Shown piece after piece: positions 18,418-28,386 of a stretch of 64,000 nucleotides of DNA. Under the pieces are notes generated by a model that saw only the letters and a program-made list of their open reading frames with translations, was not told the DNA's origin and searched no databases. This DNA is from Lachnospiraceae bacterium (GTDB lineage Bacteria > Bacillota > Clostridia > Lachnospirales > Lachnospiraceae): positions 1-64,000 of the forward strand of contig JAFXGP010000028.1 of NCBI GenBank assembly GCA_017521195.1. Direction: 5' to 3'. The stretch's first letter is position 1, and each line of letters starts with the position of its first letter. Made by a program: the position numbers and the translations under genes.

Positions 18418-20004
18418 TCAATCATTTCCACTTACTGTAGTTTCTGACTCATTTGCTTCTTGTGTTATGATAACATTTTCAAACATCAATTTATTTGTTT
18501 CCTGATATAAAAGCTCGGAAATATCACCACAAACAGCATATGCACCATATTCATCACAAGCACCGGAAGCTCCGATAGATAAAACAACAACTCCGCTTCT
18601 TGTTTCCGGATTATAAGAGGCCAAGTTAAAAGCTCCATAAGCACTTCCGGAATGGAAATATAATCCTTCTTCTCCATACATATTAGTCTGATATTTTAAT
18701 GGAAGACATTGTGTAACCTGTACTCCATGATAATCGGCAGGACCATATTCGCTTTCCATGGTTGCCACGGATTCTTCTGACAAGTAACGCTGTCCTTCGT
18801 ACATTCCGTCATTTACTAAAATAGAAATCATTTTAGCCAGATCTTTTGCACTAATACAGAGACCTCCCGGGAAGTAAGAACCATCGTATCCCGGGACATC
18901 GCTTCCTGTCATCCCAGCCATTTTCTCTCTGCTTCTTGCCAAGCTACGGTCTGCATAATATAAATCAGCCAACAATTCAGGATTATCTAATCTGCCACCT
19001 GCAAAAGATGCATCTATTCCCATTGGTCCAAAGAAATATTCTTCTGAAATATCATATATGGTTTTATTTGCTGCTTTTTCCAGAGTGACACCTCCTACAC
19101 AAAAACCAAAATTACAATATGAATAAGAAGCCGGATCTCCGGGTTTTGTATTTCTGAAAATACCGTTTCCTTTTATTTTTTGTTCCATATTAGTATAACC
19201 ACTTAATTCAGCAATAGATGATGTATGAGACAAAATGGTACGGAATGTAATCGGATCATCCGGATATCTTGAATTATATACCGGTGTTCCCCAATATGTA
19301 CCTATAGTTTCATCCAGTGAAATAATTCCTTCATCTACCATTCTAAAAGCATTCATGGCAACAACAACTTTGGATATCGATGCAACTCTCATTTTTGTAT
19401 CTTCCGTCACCGGAACGGAATTTCTCACTGCATCACCATATTCCCAAGTATCGGTTACAACTCCGCCTTCAATTAAAGCTACAGCACCACTTACCGCTCC
19501 ATGCTTTTTGTAGATTTCATCTATAAGAGGTTTTAACTCTTGATTTCTTGCCTCTAATTCTTCCTCATTTAATAAAATTCTCTCTATTTTTCCCTCTTTA
19601 TTCAGTACGTGGTTATTTACGATACCATCTTTTTGTAATCTGCCTTCTTCATCAAAATAGAACCATCCTTCGCCGGGAATTTCAACGATTCCTGATTGTC
19701 TGATTTTGGTGATAGGATCTAAATAATACTTTTCTCCATCGACTTCTAACCATCCGGACTCTTTTTCATAAGTAGTTTCATTTACATAATACCACTCATT
19801 GTTTTCTCCACCTACCCAACCGGTAGGGATAATTTCTGCTTCTATAATTTCAATCAAATTTGCCGGTGATATCTTATCTTCTGACTTAAATACATATTTC
19901 AATATAAAAATTAAACCTATTAGTACAATTCCTAATATTAAAATTCCTAAGCCAATATATATTTTTGCATTTCTTCCGCTTTTTCTTCTACTCACCTTTG
20001 ACAT
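18418..20004 (-). CDS. Membrane-anchored beta-lactamase-fold serine hydrolase with cell-wall-binding-like repeats
   Basis: A 528-residue protein. A basic N-terminus and one membrane helix (about 15-40) are followed by about 90 residues of tryptophan/tyrosine-rich repeats (GWVGGENNEWYYVN, GWLEVDGEKYYLD, GEGWFYFDEEGRLQKDG) resembling choline-binding-type cell-wall repeats. The C-terminal domain (about 150-500) is of the class C beta-lactamase/DD-peptidase type: catalytic Ser-Lys in ASISK, Tyr-x-Asn in SYCNFG, and HSG late in the domain. It probably acts on peptidoglycan or a small ester/peptide outside the cell; the substrate is unknown. AGGAG lies six bases before the ATG. It stands alone between rel and groEL. 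Confidence 0.85.
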   Translation of the reverse strand: MSKVSRRKSGRNAKIYIGLGILILGIVLIGLIFILKYVFKSEDKISPANLIEIIEAEIIPTGWVGGENNEWYYVNETTYEKESGWLEVDGEKYYLDPITKIRQSGIVEIPGEGWFYFDEEGRLQKDGIVNNHVLNKEGKIERILLNEEELEARNQELKPLIDEIYKKHGAVSGAVALIEGGVVTDTWEYGDAVRNSVPVTEDTKMRVASISKVVVAMNAFRMVDEGIISLDETIGTYWGTPVYNSRYPDDPITFRTILSHTSSIAELSGYTNMEQKIKGNGIFRNTKPGDPASYSYCNFGFCVGGVTLEKAANKTIYDISEEYFFGPMGIDASFAGGRLDNPELLADLYYADRSLARSREKMAGMTGSDVPGYDGSYFPGGLCISAKDLAKMISILVNDGMYEGQRYLSEESVATMESEYGPADYHGVQVTQCLPLKYQTNMYGEEGLYFHSGSAYGAFNLASYNPETRSGVVVLSIGASGACDEYGAYAVCGDISELLYQETNKLMFENVIITQEANESETTVSGND

Positions 20005-20117
20005 TATGTACTCCTAATAAAATTATTATCTGTCGTAATCTATATATTTTCATCTAATTTTGCTATTTAAAATAATATCTTCTCATGTTTTGTATGTCAA
20101 CAATCATTTTGATTCCA

Positions 20118-20148
20118 ACAAAAAAGGAGAGCCCCTTTAGAGCTCTCC
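20118..20148 (-). terminator. Terminator after groEL
   Basis: A 7-bp GC-rich stem (20126-20132 with 20142-20148) followed on the minus strand by TTTTTTGTT, about 20 bases beyond the groEL stop. Confidence 0.8.
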
Positions 20149-20167
20149 GTAAATTCAGGATTCCGAA

Positions 20168-21847
<1,680 letters not shown>

Positions 21848-21915
21848 TTAATATTAAGCATTCTAATATCAGAACACTTTATTTTCTAAATTTAATCTAA
21901 TACTCAATCTGTAAT

Positions 21916-22203
21916 TTAGTCTTTAATTACTGCTACGATATCGGATTGTTTTACAACAATGTATTCAACATCATCTAATTTAACATCTGTTCCGGAATAT
22001 TTAGAGTAGATAACTTTATCCCCTACTTTAACTTCCATTCTAACTTCTTTACCTTCTACCATTCCGCCAGGACCTACAGCTACAACTTCTGCCTGCTGTG
22101 GTTTTTCTTTGTTCTGTCCCGGAAGTACGATACCGGATTTTGTAGTTTCTTCAGCTACTAACTGTTTTAAAACAACTCTGTCACCTAATGGTACTAATTT
22201 CAT
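21916..22203 (-). CDS. groES: Co-chaperonin GroES
   Basis: The 95-residue lid of the GroEL chamber. It starts MKLVPLGDRVVLKQ, contains the mobile loop around ETTKSGIVLPGQ and the conserved GKEVRMEVKVGDKVIYSKYSGTDVKLDD region. AGGAGG precedes the ATG by six bases. It is the first gene of the groESL operon and is preceded by a perfect CIRCE operator, so control by the HrcA repressor is expected; hrcA itself is not in this window. Confidence 0.98.
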   Translation of the reverse strand: MKLVPLGDRVVLKQLVAEETTKSGIVLPGQNKEKPQQAEVVAVGPGGMVEGKEVRMEVKVGDKVIYSKYSGTDVKLDDVEYIVVKQSDIVAVIKD

Positions 22204-22249
22204 AATATGCCTCCTATTATATAAATATTTTCTTCGTTTTTGTCGTTTA

Positions 22250-22276
22250 TTAGCACTCTTATTCTACGAGTGCTAA
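22250..22276 (-). promoter_or_regulatory. CIRCE operator (HrcA-binding site)
   Basis: A perfect TTAGCACTC-N9-GAGTGCTAA inverted repeat (22250-22258 and 22268-22276), matching the CIRCE consensus. It lies just downstream of the groES -10 element, overlapping the expected transcription start, where bound HrcA would block the heat-shock operon. Confidence 0.97.
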
Positions 22277-22288
22277 TCTCTATTGCCT

Positions 22289-22317
22289 ATATTATGTTTT
22301 TCCTTAAATTGGTGCAA
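22289..22317 (-). promoter_or_regulatory. groESL promoter
   Basis: On the minus strand TTGCAC (22317-22312) and TAATAT (22294-22289) are 17 bases apart. The CIRCE operator begins 12 bases downstream of the -10 element, which supports this promoter as the HrcA-controlled one. Confidence 0.75.
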
Positions 22318-22350
22318 CTAAGTTTACAACTGTATTTCTGTGATTATCAA

Positions 22351-22390
22351 TGTGTTTTCTCTTATTTTCTCTTGTTTTCTCTTGTTTTCT
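22351..22390. repeat. Four-copy 10-bp tandem repeat
   Basis: Four successive 10-base units of the form (C/T)(T/G)T(G/A)TTTTCT, the last two identical (CTTGTTTTCT). The array lies about 34 bases upstream of the groES -35 element and may be slippage-prone sequence or an upstream control region. Nothing else in the window resembles it. Confidence 0.7.
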
Positions 22391-22429
22391 AACTCGATAT
22401 GATTTAATACATTTTTTAGAAAGTTTATA

Positions 22430-22464
22430 TTATGAAAACAACCTGCCTAATTACGAGCAGGTTG
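22430..22464 (-). terminator. Hairpin after the GGDEF gene
   Basis: An 8-bp perfect stem (22439-22446 with 22457-22464) 20 bases past the stop of the upstream gene, followed on the minus strand by GTTTTCATAA. The T-run is short, so this may be a moderate terminator. Confidence 0.65.
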
Positions 22465-22483
22465 TCCATTTATACCCTATATC

Positions 22484-23398
22484 TTACAGTGCTTTTCTTA
22501 ATCTGTCCTGATATCCCGGTACTTTCTTCATATTCATTTTATTTTCAAACATTTCATATTCCGCATCAGAAAATACCTGTGCAAGATATTCATCAACTTT
22601 TTCTTTAAAAGAGATGCCGATTGCTACAGAAGGTGCTAAACACTTATCCACATATTCATTGCAGGCATTCTGCACTGCTCTGGAATACTTTTGTGCTTCT
22701 CCTTCTTCCGGCATTGGAATCATAACATTAAATACATCCCCATCAACTCTGCCGATTACATATTCCGGTTTCGCTTCCCTTTGAAGAATATTAGCAACAA
22801 TACGGATTAAACGGTCACCCTCTTCTTCTCCAAAATGTTCCGTTACAAACTTAACATCATTAATATTAATACAAAGTGCTGCAATCGGAGACACTTGTGA
22901 ACGGTCTAAAACCTTCATCCTGCTCCTAAAGTATGTATGAGTTAAAACACCGGTAAGAGCATCTGTTCTTACACCTTCTATTTTACGGTTTAACTCTTCC
23001 TCTGCTTTAAACTGTACCTCATAAACATACTTATCAGTTTCTTTATAAAGATATGTCTGCTCTGCCCATAATCTCCAACTGTCCAAAAGAGAGGATACTA
23101 AATTATCCGCCAGTTCCCTCTTATCTGTACAACGGTAATAAAAATGAGCAATAGTCTTACCTTCTACCTGTATCTTAATACCCGGATCTTCCATAACATC
23201 TTTTGTTTCATCCGACCAATCTCCAATTAAAATCACAACTTCGCCATGGCGTCTGGTTAATAAGAATTCTGCCCCTGTTAATTCCGCTAAAGATTCCAAT
23301 TGTTTTTGTACAACTGTCATATCAAGTAACTGTCCGAGAGAATAGTTTTTCACATTATTCTTAATTCTCTTTTCTAAAGAAACGGATCCGTAAGCCAT
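22484..23398 (-). CDS. Degenerate GGDEF-domain protein
   Basis: A 304-residue soluble protein. The C-terminal half (about 143-304) is a GGDEF (diguanylate cyclase) domain, recognisable from RTDALTGVLTHTYFRSRM and the following fold. The signature is DGDVF (219-223) instead of GGDEF, so the catalytic Glu is Val222, and the metal-binding Asp of the usual D-x-D loop is replaced in CININDVKF. It probably cannot make cyclic di-GMP. The N-terminal part (about 20-135) has an unrecognised sensor-like fold. GGGG lies eight bases before the ATG. It may act as a c-di-GMP or nucleotide sensor, or as a protein-interaction module. Confidence 0.85.
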   Translation of the reverse strand: MAYGSVSLEKRIKNNVKNYSLGQLLDMTVVQKQLESLAELTGAEFLLTRRHGEVVILIGDWSDETKDVMEDPGIKIQVEGKTIAHFYYRCTDKRELADNLVSSLLDSWRLWAEQTYLYKETDKYVYEVQFKAEEELNRKIEGVRTDALTGVLTHTYFRSRMKVLDRSQVSPIAALCININDVKFVTEHFGEEEGDRLIRIVANILQREAKPEYVIGRVDGDVFNVMIPMPEEGEAQKYSRAVQNACNEYVDKCLAPSVAIGISFKEKVDEYLAQVFSDAEYEMFENKMNMKKVPGYQDRLRKAL

Positions 23399-23439
23399 AA
23401 GTCATACCCCTTCAAGTTTAATTTTTGCCAATTAGATTT

Positions 23440-23468
23440 ATTTTAGCTTTTTCTATTGTTTTTGACAA
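23440..23468 (-). promoter_or_regulatory. Promoter of the GGDEF gene
   Basis: On the minus strand TTGTCA (23468-23463) and TAAAAT (23445-23440) are 17 bases apart, about 40 bases before the start codon. The region also serves the divergent ABC-F gene. Confidence 0.7.
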
Positions 23469-23489
23469 GTCATTTTGATGTTTTTCCCC

Positions 23490-23517
23490 TTGAAAAATAA
23501 GGCTTTTTATGTATAAT
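23490..23517 (+). promoter_or_regulatory. Promoter of the ABC-F gene
   Basis: TTGAAA (23490-23495) and a consensus TATAAT (23512-23517) 16 bases apart, about 47 bases before the start codon. Confidence 0.7.
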
Positions 23518-23564
23518 GTAATAGGTATGTAAACAAAAACACTTTATTAATAAGAGGAAACGAA

Positions 23565-25196
23565 ATGATTAGTGCAAACAATGTAACTTACAGAGTGGGC
23601 AAAAAAGCCCTTTTTGAAGAAGTAAATATTAAATTCACCGAAGGAAACTGTTATGGTCTTATCGGTGCAAATGGTGCCGGAAAATCTACATTTTTAAAGA
23701 TTTTATCCGGTGCTTTAGAAACAACTAACGGAGAAATCGTTATCACTCCCGGTCAGAGACTTTCTGTATTGGAACAGGACCATTTTAAATACGATTCCTA
23801 CACTGTACTGGATGTAGTTATCATGGGTAACCAGCGCCTTTATGATATTATGAAAGAAAAAGATGCTATCTATGCAAAAGAAGATTTTACAGAGGAAGAC
23901 GGAATCCGTGCCAGCGAATTAGAAGGTGAATTTGCAGAAATGGATGGTTGGGAAGCCGAATCCAATGCCGCTTCTCTTTTAAATGGTCTTGGAATTGATA
24001 CTGAATACCACTACAGCCTTCTTGCAGACTTAGATGGTAACCAGAAGGTAAAGGTTCTTCTTGCAAAAGCTTTGTTTGGTAACCCTGATATCTTACTTTT
24101 AGACGAACCTACCAACCACTTAGATTTAGATGCTGTTGCCTGGTTAGAAGAATTCTTAATTGACTTTGAAAATACAGTTATCGTAGTATCCCATGACCGT
24201 TATTTCTTAAATAAAGTATGTACTCATACTGCTGATATCGACTATGGCAAAATCCAGCTTTACGCAGGTAACTACGACTTCTGGTATGAATCAAGCCAGT
24301 TATTAATTAAGCAGATGAAAGAAGCTAACAAGAAGAAAGAAGAAAAAATCAAAGAATTACAGGAATTTATTTCCCGTTTCTCCGCTAATGCTTCCAAATC
24401 CAAACAGGCTACTTCCAGAAAACGTGCTTTGGAAAAAATCCAGTTAGATGAAATCCGTCCTTCCAGCCGTAAATATCCTTATATCGACTTCCGTCCTGAA
24501 CGTGAAATCGGTAACGAAGTATTAACAGTTGAAGGTCTTACAAAAACAATCAATGGTGAAAAAGTATTGGATAACATTTCCTTTATCGTAGGACATGATG
24601 ATAAAATCGCTTTTGTTGGAAGCAACGAATTAGCAAAAACTACTCTTTTCAAAATATTAATGGGTGAAATGGAACCTGATGCAGGTACTTACAAATGGGG
24701 TGTAACAACTTCTCAGGCTTACTTCCCTAAAGACAACACCGAAGAATTCGACAATGATTACACAATCGTAGAATGGTTAACCGGTTACTCTCCTATCAAA
24801 GATGTAACCTATGTTCGTGGTTTCCTTGGACGTATGTTATTTGCAGGTGATGACGGTGTTAAAAAAGTAAAAGTCCTTTCCGGTGGTGAAAAGGTACGTT
24901 GTTTACTTTCCAAAATGATGATTAGCGGTGCAAACTGTCTCATCTTGGATGAACCTACTAACCACTTAGACATGGAATCCATAACGGCATTGAATAATGG
25001 GTTAATCAAGTTCTCAGGTGTAGAACTCTTCTCTTGTCATGACCATCAGTTTGTTCAGACTACAGCAAACCGTATTATGGAAATCCTTCCAAACGGTACT
25101 ATGATTGACAAGATTACAACTTATGACGAATATCTTGCAAGCGATGAAATGGCAAGAAAACGTACCGTATATACTAACACTGAAACAGATAATTAA
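23565..25196 (+). CDS. ABC-F family ATPase
   Basis: A 543-residue soluble protein with two ABC domains joined by a charged linker and no membrane segments, the ABC-F layout; such proteins act on ribosomes, in translation control or antibiotic protection. Domain 1 has Walker A GANGAGKST, an atypical signature LDGNQKVKVLL instead of LSGGQ, and Walker B LLLDEPTNHLD. Domain 2 has a degenerate Walker A, GSNELAKTT (Ala where Gly is usual), a good signature LSGGEKVRCLL, and LILDEPTNHLD. This asymmetry resembles the YbiT/YkpA group. An SD-like AGAGGAAACGAA precedes the ATG. Antibiotic resistance cannot be inferred from sequence alone. Confidence 0.92.
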   Translation: MISANNVTYRVGKKALFEEVNIKFTEGNCYGLIGANGAGKSTFLKILSGALETTNGEIVITPGQRLSVLEQDHFKYDSYTVLDVVIMGNQRLYDIMKEKDAIYAKEDFTEEDGIRASELEGEFAEMDGWEAESNAASLLNGLGIDTEYHYSLLADLDGNQKVKVLLAKALFGNPDILLLDEPTNHLDLDAVAWLEEFLIDFENTVIVVSHDRYFLNKVCTHTADIDYGKIQLYAGNYDFWYESSQLLIKQMKEANKKKEEKIKELQEFISRFSANASKSKQATSRKRALEKIQLDEIRPSSRKYPYIDFRPEREIGNEVLTVEGLTKTINGEKVLDNISFIVGHDDKIAFVGSNELAKTTLFKILMGEMEPDAGTYKWGVTTSQAYFPKDNTEEFDNDYTIVEWLTGYSPIKDVTYVRGFLGRMLFAGDDGVKKVKVLSGGEKVRCLLSKMMISGANCLILDEPTNHLDMESITALNNGLIKFSGVELFSCHDHQFVQTTANRIMEILPNGTMIDKITTYDEYLASDEMARKRTVYTNTETDN

Positions 25197-25207
25197 GTTT
25201 TTGATGA

Positions 25208-25240
25208 GGGAAAGGTTCTGTATATGAAACCTTTCCCTTA
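25208..25240 (+). terminator. Hairpin after the ABC-F gene
   Basis: A perfect 10-bp stem (25208-25217 with 25228-25237) starting 11 bases after the stop codon, followed by TTATTTAG. The T-run is weak, so readthrough into the PHP gene is possible. Confidence 0.65.
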
Positions 25241-25265
25241 TTTAGATAACAAAAAGGAATTTATT

Positions 25266-26144
25266 ATGAACATAGTTGATTTACATGTACATTCTACCAA
25301 ATCTGATGGAAGTATGACACCAACAGAACTGGTACAATATGCAATTGAAAAAGGATTATCGGCTTTTGCTTTAACCGATCACGATACAACCGAAGGCATT
25401 GATGAAGCTGTGGTAGCAGCAAATAAACACAACGAATCCATTGCCATTGGAAAAACAGAGGGGCTTCCTCTGGAGATAATCCCCGGAATTGAATTTTCTA
25501 CTGAATATATGGGCAAAGATATTCATATATTAGGTCTTTATATCGATTACAATGCTCCTGCTTTCAAAGAAAAAATTCAGGAATTTGTAGATGCTCGAAT
25601 CCTTAGGAATCAAAAGATGTGCGCTTCTCTGGCATCTGACGGAATTGATATTACTTATGAAAAATTACTGGAAGAAAATCCTGATGCCGTGATTACAAGA
25701 AGTCATTATGCCAAATATCTTCTCAATCACGGATATACAACTTCCATGAAAGAAGCTTTCGAACGTTATATCGGAGACCATTGTAAACACTTCATTCCAA
25801 GAGAGAAAATCACTCCCATGCAAGCTGTAGGTTTAATCAACGAAGTTGGGGGATTAGCATTTCTGGCTCATCCTACTCTCTACCACATGAGCGACCATGT
25901 TTTAGAAGGATTAATTAAAGATTTAAAAGAATCGGGACTTGCAGGAATTGAAGCCGTCTATTGCACTTACACTCAAGGTGAAGAAGCCCAAATGCGTAAA
26001 TTTGCTTCCAAATATGATTTACTGATTTCCGGTGGTTCTGATTTCCACGGAAGTATTAAACCCAAATTAGATCTTGCTGTAGGATACGGGAAATTATTTA
26101 TTCCCGAATCTATTTTGGATGAAATCAAGGAGGCTCATAAATGA
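25266..26144 (+). CDS. PHP-domain metal-dependent phosphoesterase
   Basis: A 292-residue PHP-domain protein. Metal ligands are visible in DLHVHSTKSDGS (near residue 5), ALTDHDTTEG, FLAHPTLYH and GGSDFHGS near the C-terminus. Related single-domain PHP proteins hydrolyse 3',5'-nucleoside bisphosphates or act as 5'-3' exoribonucleases (YciV/RNase AM type); the substrate here is inferred, not shown. The start is ATG 25266, with AAGGAA eight bases upstream; an upstream ATG at 25224 lies inside the preceding terminator hairpin and is rejected. Its stop overlaps the next start as ATGA. Confidence 0.88.
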   Translation: MNIVDLHVHSTKSDGSMTPTELVQYAIEKGLSAFALTDHDTTEGIDEAVVAANKHNESIAIGKTEGLPLEIIPGIEFSTEYMGKDIHILGLYIDYNAPAFKEKIQEFVDARILRNQKMCASLASDGIDITYEKLLEENPDAVITRSHYAKYLLNHGYTTSMKEAFERYIGDHCKHFIPREKITPMQAVGLINEVGGLAFLAHPTLYHMSDHVLEGLIKDLKESGLAGIEAVYCTYTQGEEAQMRKFASKYDLLISGGSDFHGSIKPKLDLAVGYGKLFIPESILDEIKEAHK

Positions 26145-26953
26145 ATACAAAAATCCTTTTCGCAGATTTAGACGGAACTTTATTAAACAAACAAAAGCAG
26201 ATTACTCCCCTTACCTACCAAACCTTAAAAGAATGGACCAACAAAGGTCATAAACTGGTTCTTTGCTCCGGACGTGCTCTGGACAGTGTTATTAATGTCC
26301 GGGAAACTTTAGGTTTAGGCGAATTTTCTAATATGTATCTGATTGGATATAATGGTGGAGAAATCTATGACTGTACCAGCCAAACATTATTAAATCGAAT
26401 TGCACTCTCCTATGAGCAGGCAAAAAAATGTTTTGAAATAGCCAAAAGACATGATATTCATATTCAGACTTTCAGTGATACACACATTATCACCGAAAAA
26501 GAAGATGAAGAAATTATATATTATAAAAAAGCGGTTCATACTCCGGTAATCTATGATGAGAATTTTATGATTCATTTGGACAAGGAACCATGTAAGTGCC
26601 TTGCTATTTTTCTTCATAACAAAGAACTTATGGACACCTTTACAAAGGAAATCAAACTGGAACTGGGGGAGGAAGTTAATGTTATGACTTCTACCCCCCA
26701 CTTTATTGAAATGTTTCCTATTCGTTCGGGCAAAGGATTCAGTGTTAAATGGTTATGCGAATATCTTAACATTCCTTTAGAAAATTCTCTGGCAGCAGGT
26801 GATGAAATGAATGATGTATCTATGCTGGAAGCTGCCGGCATTAGCATTGCCATGCAAAACGGACGGGATTTTGTAAAAAATTTAGCAGATATTGTCACTG
26901 AAACTGACCACAATAACGATGGACTTGTACCTATCCTGAGACAATATATGTAA
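26141..26953 (+). CDS. Cof-type HAD-superfamily phosphatase
   Basis: A 270-residue haloacid-dehalogenase-fold phosphatase of the Cof (IIB) subfamily. Motif I is FADLDGTLLN at the start with the Asp nucleophile, motif II VLCSGRAL, and motif IV GDEMNDVSMLEAAG near the end; the cap domain lies between. These proteins dephosphorylate sugar phosphates, flavin precursors or nucleotides with broad specificity. The ATG overlaps the stop of the PHP gene, so the two are cotranslated and may act on linked substrates. A strong terminator follows. Confidence 0.92.
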   Translation: MNTKILFADLDGTLLNKQKQITPLTYQTLKEWTNKGHKLVLCSGRALDSVINVRETLGLGEFSNMYLIGYNGGEIYDCTSQTLLNRIALSYEQAKKCFEIAKRHDIHIQTFSDTHIITEKEDEEIIYYKKAVHTPVIYDENFMIHLDKEPCKCLAIFLHNKELMDTFTKEIKLELGEEVNVMTSTPHFIEMFPIRSGKGFSVKWLCEYLNIPLENSLAAGDEMNDVSMLEAAGISIAMQNGRDFVKNLADIVTETDHNNDGLVPILRQYM

Positions 26954-26955
26954 CT

Positions 26956-26996
26956 AAAAAAGGATTGTCACACCATCTGTGTAGCAATCCTTTTTT
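26956..26996. terminator. Bidirectional terminator
   Basis: A 12-bp stem (26956-26967 with 26985-26996) beginning and ending in runs of six A and six T, with an extra inner 4-bp stem (ACAC with GTGT). It lies between two convergent genes, serving the Cof gene on the plus strand and the coiled-coil gene on the minus strand. Confidence 0.92.
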
Positions 26997-27000
26997 ATCT

Positions 27001-27411
27001 CTAATCTGTCAATTCTTTGAATGCATCGGAAACTTCTCCCGTTGCTTCTGTTATTTCATCCACATCATTTGCAATACTACGTACCACATTCTGGATTCCA
27101 TGAGACATCTCTACAAAGTCAAACAAAAGTGAATTACATTCTTCAATCAATTCACAAATTTCATCCACAATCTCTCCCACATCACTATTTCCTAACTCGG
27201 ATGCTTCTTTTAATCGGGCTGACTTTTCTTTTAAATAAATCGTATACTCTGATAAGCTATCTGAAGTATCTGCCATAATGTCAATGCTGTCGCTTACCAT
27301 ATGGATATCCGTGTCGACCTGTTGATTAGCTGCCACAATATCTTCTATTGTCTTTCCAAGTCTAATCATGTCATCCGGAATGTGATGTTCATATTTCAGC
27401 GAATCTGCCAT
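27001..27411 (-). CDS. Coiled-coil protein of unknown function
   Basis: A 136-residue, soluble, acidic, almost entirely helical protein with long heptad-like stretches (about 20-136), reminiscent of a fragment of the signalling region of chemoreceptors, but without their conserved hairpin tip and without membrane segments. The start is ATG 27411 (MADSLKYEHH), with AGAGGTGG five bases upstream; a GTG three codons earlier lies inside that ribosome-binding site. It is the last gene of the polyphosphate operon, 13 bases after the preceding small gene. Function unknown. Confidence 0.7.
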   Translation of the reverse strand: MADSLKYEHHIPDDMIRLGKTIEDIVAANQQVDTDIHMVSDSIDIMADTSDSLSEYTIYLKEKSARLKEASELGNSDVGEIVDEICELIEECNSLLFDFVEMSHGIQNVVRSIANDVDEITEATGEVSDAFKELTD

Positions 27412-27424
27412 ATGTACCACCTCT

Positions 27425-27688
27425 TTATCCTTCTACAATTAAGTATCTTCCATCTCCAACATCAAAAATCTCATCTGCGGATAGAATTTCCTCCTCATCA
27501 GCACCTTCCATGTCAATTCCCTGTTCATCAAAGTATTCCCAAACTTCCTTAGGTGAATTAACAACTATAGCCATAATCTCCTCCAAAAAAGCTTCTGCTT
27601 CTTCTAAAGAATCGGCAACAGGTTCCGGAAATAGCTGTTCCTGATTGTCTAAAAAACACTGTAAAACAATATCATCATATTCATGCAT
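27425..27688 (-). CDS. Small acidic protein of unknown function
   Basis: An 87-residue very acidic protein (about a quarter Asp/Glu), mostly helical with a C-terminal GDGRYLIVEG segment. I recognise no domain. GAGG lies 10 bases before the ATG. It sits between maf and the coiled-coil gene, and the tight packing suggests one transcript. Coding character is supported by position and composition rather than by homology. Confidence 0.65.
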   Translation of the reverse strand: MHEYDDIVLQCFLDNQEQLFPEPVADSLEEAEAFLEEIMAIVVNSPKEVWEYFDEQGIDMEGADEEEILSADEIFDVGDGRYLIVEG

Positions 27689-27741
27689 ATTAACTATACC
27701 TCGCTCCCCTTTTATACAATAACGTTACACCATTTATTAAA

Positions 27742-28374
27742 CTATTTCAAGATTTTTTTCAGTTCCTGCCATACTCTTCCGACAGGCAAACCAACTACAT
27801 TATTGTAGTCTCCCTGAATACCTTTAATATAAGCTGCAAAAGGTCCCTGAATTCCATAAGCTCCCGCCTTATCTTCACATTCGTAAGGTTCTTTCTCACA
27901 GTCCCATTTAGATACTTTTGAATTATTAGAAGAAGATTTTATCCTAATATACTTCCAAATTTCTTCTTCTGTCATGGGATATACCATTACCTTTGTTTCT
28001 TCATAAAAAGCATGAGAAGTTATTGTTCCGTCCTCGTCCATGCTACTTATAGACACTCCGGTATACACCTGATGTATATTATTCTGCAATTTAGAAATCA
28101 TGGAGTATGCATCTGCTTCATCTACAGGTTTCCCCATAACTTCTCCGTTTAGAGCCACAATGGTATCTGCTCCCAACACAAGTTTTCCCGGTTGTTTTAT
28201 CTGCATCACAATATCTTCCGCTTTTTGTTTTGCCAATTCCATAACAATATCTGACGGCAACGTACTTGTAATTACTTCTTCCTTTTTACTTGGAATCACT
28301 TCATATTCTATTCCAATCTGACTAAGCAATTCTCTCCTTCTCGGAGATGCAGATGCCAGTATAATTGAATCCAT
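27742..28374 (-). CDS. maf: Maf-type nucleoside triphosphate pyrophosphatase
   Basis: Hydrolyses non-canonical or canonical nucleoside triphosphates (dTTP/UTP or modified bases) to monophosphate and pyrophosphate. The 210-residue protein has the Maf signature LASASPRRRELL at residues 6-17, LGADTIVALNGEVMGKP, and the internal KAGAYGIQG segment. AAAGGAGTG precedes the ATG. It directly follows ppk (12-base gap). An extra insertion, SSNNSKVSKWDCEKEPYECEDKAG, lies around residue 150, where the family normally has a shorter loop. Confidence 0.93.
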   Translation of the reverse strand: MDSIILASASPRRRELLSQIGIEYEVIPSKKEEVITSTLPSDIVMELAKQKAEDIVMQIKQPGKLVLGADTIVALNGEVMGKPVDEADAYSMISKLQNNIHQVYTGVSISSMDEDGTITSHAFYEETKVMVYPMTEEEIWKYIRIKSSSNNSKVSKWDCEKEPYECEDKAGAYGIQGPFAAYIKGIQGDYNNVVGLPVGRVWQELKKILK

Positions 28375-28386
28375 ATCTACACTCCT

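Noticed and set aside
25224..25265. N-terminal extension of the PHP gene from ATG 25224
   Set aside because: That ATG is in the loop and arm of the 25208-25237 terminator hairpin and has no ribosome-binding site; AAGGAA is correctly placed before 25266.
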